From a virus: a stretch of 26,603 nt of DNA. The notes under the pieces are model-generated. The model did not search any database, was not told where the DNA came from, and saw only the letters and a program-made list of their open reading frames with translations. A program made the translations under genes and the position numbers. Positions 16,289 through 22,657 of the stretch are shown in pieces. Where the stretch lies: positions 1 through 26,603 of the IMG/VR virus record IMGVR_UViG_3300046000_000847; one strand, given 5' to 3'. Each line of letters opens with the position of its first letter. The first letter of the stretch is position 1.

Positions 16289-16317
16289 AGTATACAGGTT
16301 TAACAGGCTGTTGTCAA
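16289..16317 (-). promoter_or_regulatory. Strong sigma70 promoter for the small RNA
   Basis: The -35 box TTGACA (16317-16312) and the -10 box TATACT (16294-16289) are separated by exactly 17 bp, the closest match to consensus in the window. Just upstream lie two TCTGAT(A/T)A units ten bases apart (16323-16340), which could be UP-element-like or operator sites. The next protein gene starts 188 bp downstream, behind a terminator and a second promoter. Confidence 0.85.
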
Positions 16318-16352
16318 CGATTTCTGATAAAATCTGATTAACATTCAGCCCT

Positions 16353-16383
16353 ATTTTGATAAAACTTGAATCCTTATCAAAAT
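16353..16383. repeat. 10-bp inverted repeat after the 83-aa gene
   Basis: ATTTTGATAA (16353-16362) and TTATCAAAAT (16374-16383) form a perfect inverted repeat with an 11-base spacer, one base past the stop of the gene at 16385. There is no T-run after it, so it is a poor terminator. It shares TGATAA with the units at 16325-16330 just upstream of the small-RNA promoter, so a common binding protein is possible. Confidence 0.6.
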
Positions 16384-16384
16384 T

Positions 16385-16636
16385 TCAACATTGTAATTTA
16401 CGCACAAACTCCAGTTCTGGATCCAGATAACTTATTTCTAGTCCGCTGTCTTGCACATTTATAACACCAACAACTCCATTATTAATGGGTTGGCGTATTG
16501 TTATTGTGCATAAACCCTCTGCTTCATCAGCATACAACTGATTTAATATAGGATCTGCAAATTCTACTTCTAAGTTTTGTTTAAATTTCATAAATGCGTG
16601 ACACGCATCCTGGAATGTTAAAGTGTATGTGAACAT
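16385..16636 (-). CDS. Unknown 83-aa protein
   Basis: An 83-residue acidic protein (MFTYTLTFQDACHAFMKFKQ) whose ATG overlaps the preceding stop by one base (TAATG), so translation is coupled. It contains CTITIRQPINNGVVGVINVQ in the middle, probably a beta-hairpin, and ends EFVRKLQC. I do not recognise it. It lies in the pair of small genes between the origin-like element and the small-RNA cassette, at the end of the replication transcript. Confidence 0.72.
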   Translation of the reverse strand: MFTYTLTFQDACHAFMKFKQNLEVEFADPILNQLYADEAEGLCTITIRQPINNGVVGVINVQDSGLEISYLDPELEFVRKLQC

Positions 16637-16842
16637 TATAATTCAAACTCCAATTCCCTATGTTTGTATACTCTTGATAAGTTGTATTCATCCATGCCTA
16701 AAATATCTACACAATACCCTGCTAATTTACATACAAATGCATATTCTTCAGCATCATCCTTGTTTCCAAAAAACTTTACATAATACTCTTTGCTTAACAA
16801 TCCAGTCCTACATTTTGGCACAACTAACAAATGTTTTCTCAT
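16636..16842 (-). CDS. Unknown 68-aa protein
   Basis: I choose ATG at 16842 (MRKHLLVVPKCRTGLLSKEY), because AAAGG lies seven bases upstream. A TTG at 16857 would add five residues with no ribosome site. The 68-residue product contains NKDDAEEYAFVCKLAGYCVD and ends ELEFEL. The alternation of strand and helix suggests a small folded domain, but I cannot name a family. The gene lies right beside the AT-rich inverted-repeat element, so a part in replication control is conceivable but not shown. Confidence 0.7.
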   Translation of the reverse strand: MRKHLLVVPKCRTGLLSKEYYVKFFGNKDDAEEYAFVCKLAGYCVDILGMDEYNLSRVYKHRELEFEL

Positions 16843-16862
16843 ATCATAACCTTTCAAATACA

Positions 16863-17004
16863 GCGTGGACAGCGTCTACGCAGGGTTTATTTTTGTATGT
16901 AAAAATAGAAATATTTTTTTTAATTAATTTATTTTTTTTAATTTTTATTTTTTATCTCTATTTTATATAGTTTTTAAACCACTGCGTAACCGCTGTCCTT
17001 ACGC
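16863..17004. other. Origin-like element: inverted hairpin motifs around AT-rich core
   Basis: Two related motifs face each other. The plus-strand copy (16863-16889) and the minus-strand copy (17004-16976) share GCGT, GGACAGCG, TACGCAG and GGTTTA in that order. Each can also fold: GCGTGGAC/GTCTACGC around AGC in the first (one G-T pair), and a perfect GCGTAA/TTACGC in the second. Between them about 85 bp hold only about six G or C. It lies 4 bp past the helicase gene stop. Paired initiator-binding sites around an easily melted core are typical of replication origins. That function is inferred. Confidence 0.6.
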
Positions 17005-17007
17005 GAT

Positions 17008-18996
17008 TTACACCTTCTTATCTGCTTTTACGCTGTTGATAATGTCTTGCACACTGGGTTTAACCAACATAGCAGGGTCTTTGCTCCCAACAAATTCCTT
17101 CAATTTATCAATGTCTGCCGTGCTTGGGGCGTCTTCAATTGGAACAACAATTACTGCTGATTTAATTAATGATCCTGTATTGTATTTAGAAGGTTGTTTG
17201 GGTGGAGCAACCAATCTTCTTTGATACTTGCCATGCACCATTTCTTCTTTGATGTATTTGTCATGTGCTTCAGCATAGTGACGTATTGCACCATGTTCCA
17301 AGCCACCTTTACAAAAGATATTACATCTAGTATTATCCGCCAAAGTTGCATCCTTTTTATAACAATAGCCCAGGTCCAACAAGTATTGTTTAATAGTTTC
17401 TGTTGTGCTATTTAATTGCTTGTGTGCCACTGCATTACGATCACTTTGAATTACTTTGTAAATTTCATGAACTTCGCGAGTTGTAATAATATCTGGACCA
17501 TGTTCTCCAATAAACTCAGCCGTGCATCTAATAGCATCCTTTTTGTATTCTTCAATGTCTTTCCAATCTTGTCCACGCAGAGGTGGCAAGTGGTAACGCT
17601 CACTCTTATATTTTTGATCTAGATAATTTAAGAACTGTTGGTTAACAGCATGACTTTGCCATTGTTCACTTAACACTCCTCTCAGTGCCGCATCACCAAT
17701 ATCAAATTGACTCATTTTACTGGTATCAATGCCTGCACCTTTTAGCAAGTTTTCAACATAGTTGGCACCATGTTCCTTGTCCAACATCTTAACAGTATTT
17801 TCAGCAAATGTGCTGGCACCAACTTTGATTGGACTAACACGCATCATCTGTGGGCCATCTTCAAATGGCAACGGAAACAATTCTTGATTACTTCCCCAAG
17901 CATAACTTACACAGTTGTCAGTTTCCATCTCAACACCATACTTAATTTTAATGTATTGTTTAAGGCTGCCAGTTGCGTTTTTAATTTTGTTCCATTCTCC
18001 TGATATTGGAATCTCATCACCAAAGATAAAAGTTTTGCCCATTTTAAAAGCATTGAACCCTCCATCAATAGTTTCCCATAAGCCAGTAAAGCGTAGTTCA
18101 GCACCAAGTATAACACTAAAATTAATGTCAAAATACGCATTCTTACCGCATTTGCCTTTGCCAAAGAACACTGGCATGCTTAACATGTTATTGCCAATGT
18201 CTGCACATAACACACCATAACTCCATTTTTCCAACCACTCTAAGTTTTCTTCTTTACTGCCTGCCCAACGTTGTTCTTCTTCGTTCCACATAATAGAACA
18301 ACCGCTTAATGCAAACAACAATGCTTTCATAATAATTGGACACTCTTGTTTCTCATCTGTTGGGTAGTTGGGTTTCATTACACTACCAAGATCCAACAAA
18401 TTATAAGTTTGTTCATCAACTTCATCTACAGTATTAACAAGTTTACTATACAATCGTTTAGGGAACTGAAATTCTTCTTCTTGTTCAGTTTCTGGATTAA
18501 ACATTTTAACAGTCTCACCCTCAATCATCTTTCTAAACAATACTTGTGAGAAAGGATGTTTTAGTTCTACCCAGTTGGGATACAATGTTTGTGGTGGGAT
18601 CCACTTTATTTCTGTGCAATGTTCTTCTTTTTTAGTTTTTTTATTTTTCTTTTTAGTTTGCAACTTATAAAAATACTTTGGCGTAGCATCCCTAAAGAAA
18701 CTTACTTGATATCCATTATAGATTTCTAATGCATTTTGAAAGTAATTCCATTTTGCTTCGTTGCTGAGTTCTTCTTTTTCTGCTGTTGCTTTTTCTTTCT
18801 CTGCTTCTTTATCAGCCTTTGCTTTGGCTGTTGCGGCTTCTTTGTCTGTTTTGATTTTGAGTTTTTCAGCGTCTGCTTTGGCCTTGGCTGCTTCTTTATC
18901 AGCCTTTGCTTTGGCCTTTGCTTTGGCCACAGCATCTTTAAGTTTTGCTTGCTCTGCGGCAAGTTCTTCTAGTGTTGGTGTGTTTAAATCCATCAT
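17008..18996 (-). CDS. SF3-type replicative helicase (D5-like) with Lys/Ala coiled-coil N-terminus
   Basis: The 662-residue protein has the three SF3 motifs. Walker A is GKGKCGKN at 279-286. Walker B is TFIFGDEI at 322-329. Motif C runs through SYAWGSNQELFP at about 364-375, with the Asn sensor, and an arginine (R386) follows. Such helicases load as hexamers at phage origins and partner with a primase, here the next gene upstream. Residues about 13-80 are an unusual Ala/Lys/Glu repeat (KAKADKEA units), probably a long charged helix. ATGATGG at 18996-18990 offers two starts. The first overlaps the primase stop. The origin-like repeat lies just past its stop. Confidence 0.88.
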   Translation of the reverse strand: MMDLNTPTLEELAAEQAKLKDAVAKAKAKAKADKEAAKAKADAEKLKIKTDKEAATAKAKADKEAEKEKATAEKEELSNEAKWNYFQNALEIYNGYQVSFFRDATPKYFYKLQTKKKNKKTKKEEHCTEIKWIPPQTLYPNWVELKHPFSQVLFRKMIEGETVKMFNPETEQEEEFQFPKRLYSKLVNTVDEVDEQTYNLLDLGSVMKPNYPTDEKQECPIIMKALLFALSGCSIMWNEEEQRWAGSKEENLEWLEKWSYGVLCADIGNNMLSMPVFFGKGKCGKNAYFDINFSVILGAELRFTGLWETIDGGFNAFKMGKTFIFGDEIPISGEWNKIKNATGSLKQYIKIKYGVEMETDNCVSYAWGSNQELFPLPFEDGPQMMRVSPIKVGASTFAENTVKMLDKEHGANYVENLLKGAGIDTSKMSQFDIGDAALRGVLSEQWQSHAVNQQFLNYLDQKYKSERYHLPPLRGQDWKDIEEYKKDAIRCTAEFIGEHGPDIITTREVHEIYKVIQSDRNAVAHKQLNSTTETIKQYLLDLGYCYKKDATLADNTRCNIFCKGGLEHGAIRHYAEAHDKYIKEEMVHGKYQRRLVAPPKQPSKYNTGSLIKSAVIVVPIEDAPSTADIDKLKEFVGSKDPAMLVKPSVQDIINSVKADKKV
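18801..18915. repeat. 28-bp direct repeat in helicase N-terminal coil
   Basis: The same 28 bases occur at 18801-18828 and 18888-18915, encoding the KAKADKEA units of the charged helix. Shorter related units lie between. The exact DNA identity points to recent repeat expansion within the gene. Confidence 0.75.
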
Positions 18997-20015
18997 AACT
19001 TCTTTCTATATAAATTCAAAGTTTCTTCTGAAACTTTATTGGGTCTCTTGACCACAATTGGTTTGCCCCCGTAAGCACTTATAAATGCATCACGAGTTTC
19101 TCTGCGTATGCGATCTCCATCCCAACCAGTCCATGCTTGCATTCTAATAACAGGACTTGTCAGTGCTGATTCTGGGTGTGCCATTCTAGCACAAATAGCA
19201 TCATACTCATTATATGTCATTCCTACACTACGACATAAACTTACCAGTGTAAGCACAGCATGATTGCTGGCTCCAGCACCTGCATAATGTAAGCCTACAC
19301 ATGTTGATAAACTTGCCACTACTGCTGATTTATACGCATCAGCAAATTCTGCATCCATTGGCGTATTTGAATGAGGTAGTGGAGGAATATACACTTTGGG
19401 TTCACGATATTCAAAATCATATGGATCCAACATAACTCCTTCATTCCATTTACTGTATGAACTGTTTAGTCCACTGTGAAAGTAAAAACTTTGACTCATT
19501 GTAAATGAACAGTTGTCTACTCCAGGAAAAGTTTCTGTAATGGCCGCTTGCCTGCCCCCAATGTCTGCTTTAAGCAAGGGTTGGCTGAATGGAATTACAA
19601 TACGAAATTTGTGCTTTTCTGGGCTGTGTCTAAATGTAGTGTAAAGCACATGCTCAATGTCTTTATAAAGATCTTGTGCCTCTTGAATAGTCATTTTCTC
19701 ATCAACATCTAATATAATGCCGTTGACAGCAACCACATTGGCTTTGCTTCTACGAACAGTATTTGGAATCTCATCATAGGTGCCTTCAGGAATCCTTTGC
19801 CATTCATTATCTACAACATGTCCATGATAACTGCGTCCAGGCTCTACTGTAGGATCATCTAGTGTTTTAAACTCCGCAAAGTTAAACATTAAAGTTTCTT
19901 CTTTACTAAGGCTATCCATATGTGTTGTTAGTATGTCAGCAATGTCCTTCCAAGACTCATCCACTACATGAGCAACATACGCTTTCTTAACACTTTTAAA
20001 AATTGTTAGTATCAT
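18993..20015 (-). CDS. Archaeo-eukaryotic-type primase (AEP-like)
   Basis: I start at ATG 20015 (MILTIFKSVKKAYVAHVVDE, 340 residues), one base past the stop of the OB-like gene. A longer reading from 20072 would run inside that gene. The motifs resemble AEP primases: IILDVDE at 100-106 (the metal-binding DxD), then FRHSPEKHKFRIVIPFSQP at 128-146 (a basic His/Arg motif on a strand), and VDNCSFTMSQSFYFHS at 166-181. The helicase gene follows with an ATGA overlap, forming the usual primase-helicase pair. It would make primers, and possibly extend them. No separate DNA polymerase is present. A prim-pol activity is possible but unproven. Confidence 0.75.
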   Translation of the reverse strand: MILTIFKSVKKAYVAHVVDESWKDIADILTTHMDSLSKEETLMFNFAEFKTLDDPTVEPGRSYHGHVVDNEWQRIPEGTYDEIPNTVRRSKANVVAVNGIILDVDEKMTIQEAQDLYKDIEHVLYTTFRHSPEKHKFRIVIPFSQPLLKADIGGRQAAITETFPGVDNCSFTMSQSFYFHSGLNSSYSKWNEGVMLDPYDFEYREPKVYIPPLPHSNTPMDAEFADAYKSAVVASLSTCVGLHYAGAGASNHAVLTLVSLCRSVGMTYNEYDAICARMAHPESALTSPVIRMQAWTGWDGDRIRRETRDAFISAYGGKPIVVKRPNKVSEETLNLYRKKL

Positions 20016-20016
20016 A

Positions 20017-20433
20017 TTATTCAAACAAGTCCTTGACCATGCCAGCCAACTTCTCCGCTTGTGCCAATACATCGTCCTTGGTCACTTTGCTTTTAGTTGT
20101 TGCTGTATTTTCTTCATTCCAAATCTTACGGCAAACATCTTTCATGGCCTGCACGGATTCAAGTTTGTCTTGTATCTGCGGAATTGAGTCTGCATTTATT
20201 TGTAGTTCTTTACTGAGTCTGCCGTTAAGGAACTTGACTAAAAATCCATTATCTAAGTTGCGTGTAATGTAGCCCCAGTTTTGTGAATTGCGATAGTCAT
20301 CTACAACGTAAGTTGTATAAGTTTTGCCATCGTCTATGCCCCACAAGGTAATTGTGGTCATTGCTGAACCGTCGCGGTTGCTGTAGCCGCGGTGTTGAGC
20401 CACCACTGCATAAAATTGATCTTTGAATACCAT
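20017..20433 (-). CDS. Probable OB-fold single-strand DNA-binding protein
   Basis: The 138-residue protein starts MVFKDQFYAVVAQHRGYSNR. The first 70 residues are a run of strands (AMTTITLWGIDDGKTYTTYV, then WGYITRNLDNGFLVKF) as in an OB fold. A helical region follows, and the acidic-hydrophobic C-terminus KDLFE recalls SSB tips that recruit partners. It is the first gene of the replication operon, with AGGAG nine bases before the start and a sigma70 promoter about 60 bp upstream. Binding of single-stranded DNA is inferred from fold pattern and neighbours. A regulatory protein remains possible. Confidence 0.6.
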   Translation of the reverse strand: MVFKDQFYAVVAQHRGYSNRDGSAMTTITLWGIDDGKTYTTYVVDDYRNSQNWGYITRNLDNGFLVKFLNGRLSKELQINADSIPQIQDKLESVQAMKDVCRKIWNEENTATTKSKVTKDDVLAQAEKLAGMVKDLFE

Positions 20434-20482
20434 TATAAATCGCTCCTAATTGTTGGTAATAACTACTGCTATCGTTTGGGCG

Positions 20483-20494
20483 ATAACATGTTAT
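20483..20494. promoter_or_regulatory. 12-bp palindrome over the replication promoter start (possible operator)
   Basis: ATAACATGTTAT is a perfect palindrome directly after the -10 box and covers the expected start of transcription. A TATCG/CGATA hairpin (20470-20485) overlaps it. A bound protein would block RNA polymerase. No repressor gene is recognised in the window. Confidence 0.5.
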
Positions 20495-20523
20495 ATTATA
20501 CTTATGATCAATGTAAAAAACAA
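20495..20523 (-). promoter_or_regulatory. Sigma70 promoter for the replication operon
   Basis: The -35 box TTGTTT (20523-20518) and a perfect TATAAT (20500-20495) are 17 bp apart on the minus strand. The OB-like gene starts about 60 bp downstream. Confidence 0.78.
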
Positions 20524-20551
20524 GTGCTCTTATTCCCTTACTTTTGCTCCG

Positions 20552-20655
20552 TTTGGTGAAATTGACCAAATATGTTATGTTTGGTGTTGATTGTGCGGGG
20601 CTTTTGTATAAATATATCTATGCAAGTGAGCAATCCACTTGCTACTGATTTGGTG
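20552..20655 (+). repeat. Three TTTGGTG units upstream of the replication promoter
   Basis: TTTGGTG occurs at 20552, 20580 and 20649 in the same direction. Inverse copies lie nearby (ACCAAA at 20565, CCAAATC at 20720). The first forms a TTTGGT/ACCAAA hairpin, and the third is one side of the long helix in the structured region. They may be protein-binding iterons or only parts of RNA stems. The spacing is irregular. Confidence 0.4.
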
Positions 20656-20874
20656 AGTATCTCTCGTCGCTTGTTGGTAACATAATTTAAATTGTAATAG
20701 GGAGGCCATCCTTATTACGCCAAATCAGGGAATAGGATCAAGGTGCTGTTGGGGCACAGTTAAACATTTATATGTTTAACAACTTGGTCCTTTTCTTATG
20801 GCCAAAAGAAAAGCCCCAGTGCTTCCCAGCAGGAGGGCTTCAGTGAATGATGGATCCTGACCCTCTTGGGCTGG
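20622..20874 (+). ncRNA. Structured noncoding region, possible plus-strand RNA
   Basis: This gene-free stretch folds densely. In order: GCAAGTG/CACTTGC (20622-20642); an 11-bp helix joining 20645-20655 to 20718-20728 and enclosing a 9-bp hairpin at 20695-20717 that abuts it; GTTAAACAT/ATGTTTAAC (20759-20780); CTTTTCTT/AAGAAAAG (20790-20813); and a long hairpin at 20826-20874. Three of these helices contain a G-T position that pairs as G-U only if the plus strand is transcribed. On the minus strand they become A-C mismatches. No convincing plus-strand promoter or terminator was found, so transcription is unproven. A role as DNA structure near an origin is possible. Confidence 0.5.
20803..20840 (-). 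terminator. Possible terminator of the lysis-side transcript
   Basis: On the minus strand, AAGCCC (20840-20835) pairs with GGGCTT (20816-20811) around an inner TGCT/AGCA stem, and TTCTTTTGG follows. It lies about 95 bp past the stop of the 97-aa gene. The three-base internal loops weaken it. Confidence 0.5.
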
Positions 20875-20933
20875 AGCCTATGCTATACATGTCAACAACT
20901 TAGTGTTGTTAACACTTTTAGTTATGAATGTGT

Positions 20934-21227
20934 TTACGGTTCTATTCGTCCAGAGTCCATACGCATAACACTAAAGTCTTCAGTGTTGAACAAGGCGTTC
21001 ATTTTATCGCGTAGGCGTAAGGCATGTGCTAGGTTTTGAAAGTTGACTCTAGCATACTTGGGTCCTGGATAATCAAAGTCCACATTGATCACAGTTTTTA
21101 TTTGCATTGGCTTGCCTTTGTAGAACACACTCCAAGTATAAAATGCTTCTACAACTTCAATGCGTTTTCTATCAGCATCAATATGACTCAACAACACAGT
21201 TGGTTTGGTTCTTCCACCAGGATTCAT
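20934..21227 (-). CDS. Unknown 97-aa protein
   Basis: A 97-residue protein (MNPGGRTKPTVLLSHIDADR) whose start overlaps the stop of the 210-aa gene by ATGA. It alternates strand and helix: IEVVEAFYTWSVFYKGKPMQ, then VNFQNLAHALRLRDKMNALF. I recognise no family. Coupling to the upstream helix-turn-helix gene suggests that they act together, perhaps in regulation, but nothing more can be said. About 500 bp of noncoding, structured sequence follows. Confidence 0.72.
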   Translation of the reverse strand: MNPGGRTKPTVLLSHIDADRKRIEVVEAFYTWSVFYKGKPMQIKTVINVDFDYPGPKYARVNFQNLAHALRLRDKMNALFNTEDFSVMRMDSGRIEP

Positions 21228-21856
21228 ATGGCCATGGCCCTTCTATCATTGCGACCCACAACCAGGCCTGCTTCGCTGGCTATTTCTTTGATGCGAACTC
21301 TAGTCAAGCCATACTTGTCTTGTATTTCTTGTTGTAGCATGACACCTGCACGTATGTCTGCTAATAAGGCCTCACGATCAAAGTCTGTTTTAGGAGGTGT
21401 CCATTTTCTTTTTATTTGTATACCATACTCTGGCACATCAGGGACATCAGGCTGTGGAGCACCTGGGGGTCTATACTTGTTGCCACAAGCGTCAAGCCTG
21501 GGTGGCTCATATTGATATGTAATGGTCATGCTATTGGCTTTGAAGAAAGCATCGCATCCTGAACTTGCCGCAAGGTCTATCCAACTTTGAATGTTCAACA
21601 CACTTGCAATAATCATTCTCCAATCCCTTGTGGTATATTGCATACTCCAAGGTGTCGCCATCAAATGACTAAATGCCAAATCTTTTTTAATCACTACAGC
21701 GGCTCTAATATGCTCCGTTGAAACAGTATCACATAAAAACTTATAATCTCCTACTCCACATGCAAATCTCAAAATACTTTGGGGTGTTGGATACACATTG
21801 TTAATGCGGTTAAAGTTGTGGTCATACCAACGATTGGCTATCATATTTTCATTCAT
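21224..21856 (-). CDS. Unknown 210-aa protein with C-terminal helix-turn-helix-like region
   Basis: The protein starts MNENMIANRWYDHNFNRINN. An in-frame ATG five codons later could also serve. The first 115 residues hold no motif I know. A Pro-rich hinge follows at about 117-155 (PPRLDACGNKYRPPGAPQP and a second PP-rich part). The last 45 residues (ALLADIRAGVMLQQEIQDKY, then LTRVRIKEIASEAGLVVG) read as a homeodomain-like helix-turn-helix. DNA binding is therefore likely. A late-gene or replication regulator would suit the architecture. It lies after the holin gene and is coupled to the 97-aa gene. It is not an obvious endolysin. Confidence 0.7.
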   Translation of the reverse strand: MNENMIANRWYDHNFNRINNVYPTPQSILRFACGVGDYKFLCDTVSTEHIRAAVVIKKDLAFSHLMATPWSMQYTTRDWRMIIASVLNIQSWIDLAASSGCDAFFKANSMTITYQYEPPRLDACGNKYRPPGAPQPDVPDVPEYGIQIKRKWTPPKTDFDREALLADIRAGVMLQQEIQDKYGLTRVRIKEIASEAGLVVGRNDRRAMAI

Positions 21857-21927
21857 AAACTAGTTAAAATCCCTTTACTAATTTATATATGGCTCCTATA
21901 AAACATTTCATTGCCACTAAAGTCTTA

Positions 21928-22368
21928 TTACGACTTTCCTGCTATCTTTTCTTGACTACGTCCATAAGCCGCAAGTCCCAGCACAGCACCCATAGCAATG
22001 TGATACAAGCCAGCACCTTGCAACGTTAGCGGACTCCACTGACTTGTCACTTGCCCACCTTGAACTGTTTGCAACACACTCCACAATATTGGAAACACAA
22101 CAAAGTCTGTGGCACATGTAATCATGTAAATGAAAGCCATCATGGGCCTCCATTTGCTATTGATGAAGTTGCCAAATTTGTCATCAGTCTCAAGAGTGTT
22201 TGTTGCTCCTTGAACTGCTACCTGGGCTGCCGCATCTGCCACTGCTTTGGTCTTGGCTGCTTCGTCTGCTGAACTCCAACCACCAGCGGCAATTTTGGCA
22301 TCTACATTCATTTTGACTCTAGGACTCAACTCATAATGAGTATCATCATAATCTTCAAATTTTGGCAT
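21928..22368 (-). CDS. Holin, 3-TM gene-transfer-agent type
   Basis: This 146-residue protein starts at ATG 22368 (MPKFEDYDDTHYELSPRVKM), one base past the preceding stop. An ATG at 22389 lies inside the upstream gene. The signature of the 3-TM holin family is clear: SKWRPMMAFIYMITCATDF near 72-90, FPILW, then WSPLTLQGAGLYHIAMGAV near 112-130, ending AAYGRSQEKIAG. Such holins form inner-membrane lesions that time lysis. It pairs with the coiled-coil/TM protein encoded directly upstream. No endolysin gene is recognisable next to it. Confidence 0.85.
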   Translation of the reverse strand: MPKFEDYDDTHYELSPRVKMNVDAKIAAGGWSSADEAAKTKAVADAAAQVAVQGATNTLETDDKFGNFINSKWRPMMAFIYMITCATDFVVFPILWSVLQTVQGGQVTSQWSPLTLQGAGLYHIAMGAVLGLAAYGRSQEKIAGKS

Positions 22369-22369
22369 A

Positions 22370-22657
22370 TTACTTGATATGAACCACAATGTAGCCCAAG
22401 AGGCTTAACAAGGCCACCACAATACTACCTGCTGTAATAATTATGGTCTTGAACTTTTCACTCTGTTGACTACTAATAAGTTTCTTGATTTCATCAAAGT
22501 GATCTTGTGTGCTGTCTTTGATTTCTCGTATGTCAGTTTCAATGCGGTCAAAGCGAACTTCTATGTTGGCAAATCTTTCTGTAATCTGGCTATAGCGTAA
22601 AGCACATATTTCTTCATGTGTATCTAATTGTGCCTTGGTCTTGTCTATTTGAGTCAT
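22370..22657 (-). CDS. Coiled-coil protein with C-terminal TM (XhlA-like lysis protein)
   Basis: I start at ATG 22657 (MTQIDKTKAQLDTHEEICAL, 95 residues), which overlaps the upstream 59-aa frame's stop by ATGA. Residues 12-68 are a charged heptad coil (FANIEVRFDRIETDIREIKD). Residues 71-93 are a single TM segment (TIIITAGSIVVALLSLLGYI) ending in a short basic tail. This matches haemolysin XhlA-like phage proteins, which associate with membranes and often partner holins. It lies one base from the holin gene. A role as antiholin or accessory is inferred. Confidence 0.75.
   Translation of the reverse strand: MTQIDKTKAQLDTHEEICALRYSQITERFANIEVRFDRIETDIREIKDSTQDHFDEIKKLISSQQSEKFKTIIITAGSIVVALLSLLGYIVVHIK

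Noticed and set aside
20297-20569. A 90-codon minus-strand frame across the replication promoter
   Set aside because: It overlaps the promoter, the palindrome and the OB-like gene in another phase, and its sequence is not protein-like.
20622-20642. A 7-bp stem with 7-base loop that recalls a tRNA anticodon arm
   Set aside because: The loop (AGCAATC) lacks the usual T before and purine after the anticodon, and no acceptor, D or T arm fits around it.
20620-20685. A 21-codon plus-strand frame at the start of the structured region
   Set aside because: It has no Shine-Dalgarno, lies across predicted stems and gives a peptide without recognisable features.
20867-20895. TTGACA on the minus strand at 20895-20890 as a promoter
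   Set aside because: No acceptable -10 box lies 15-19 bp downstream.
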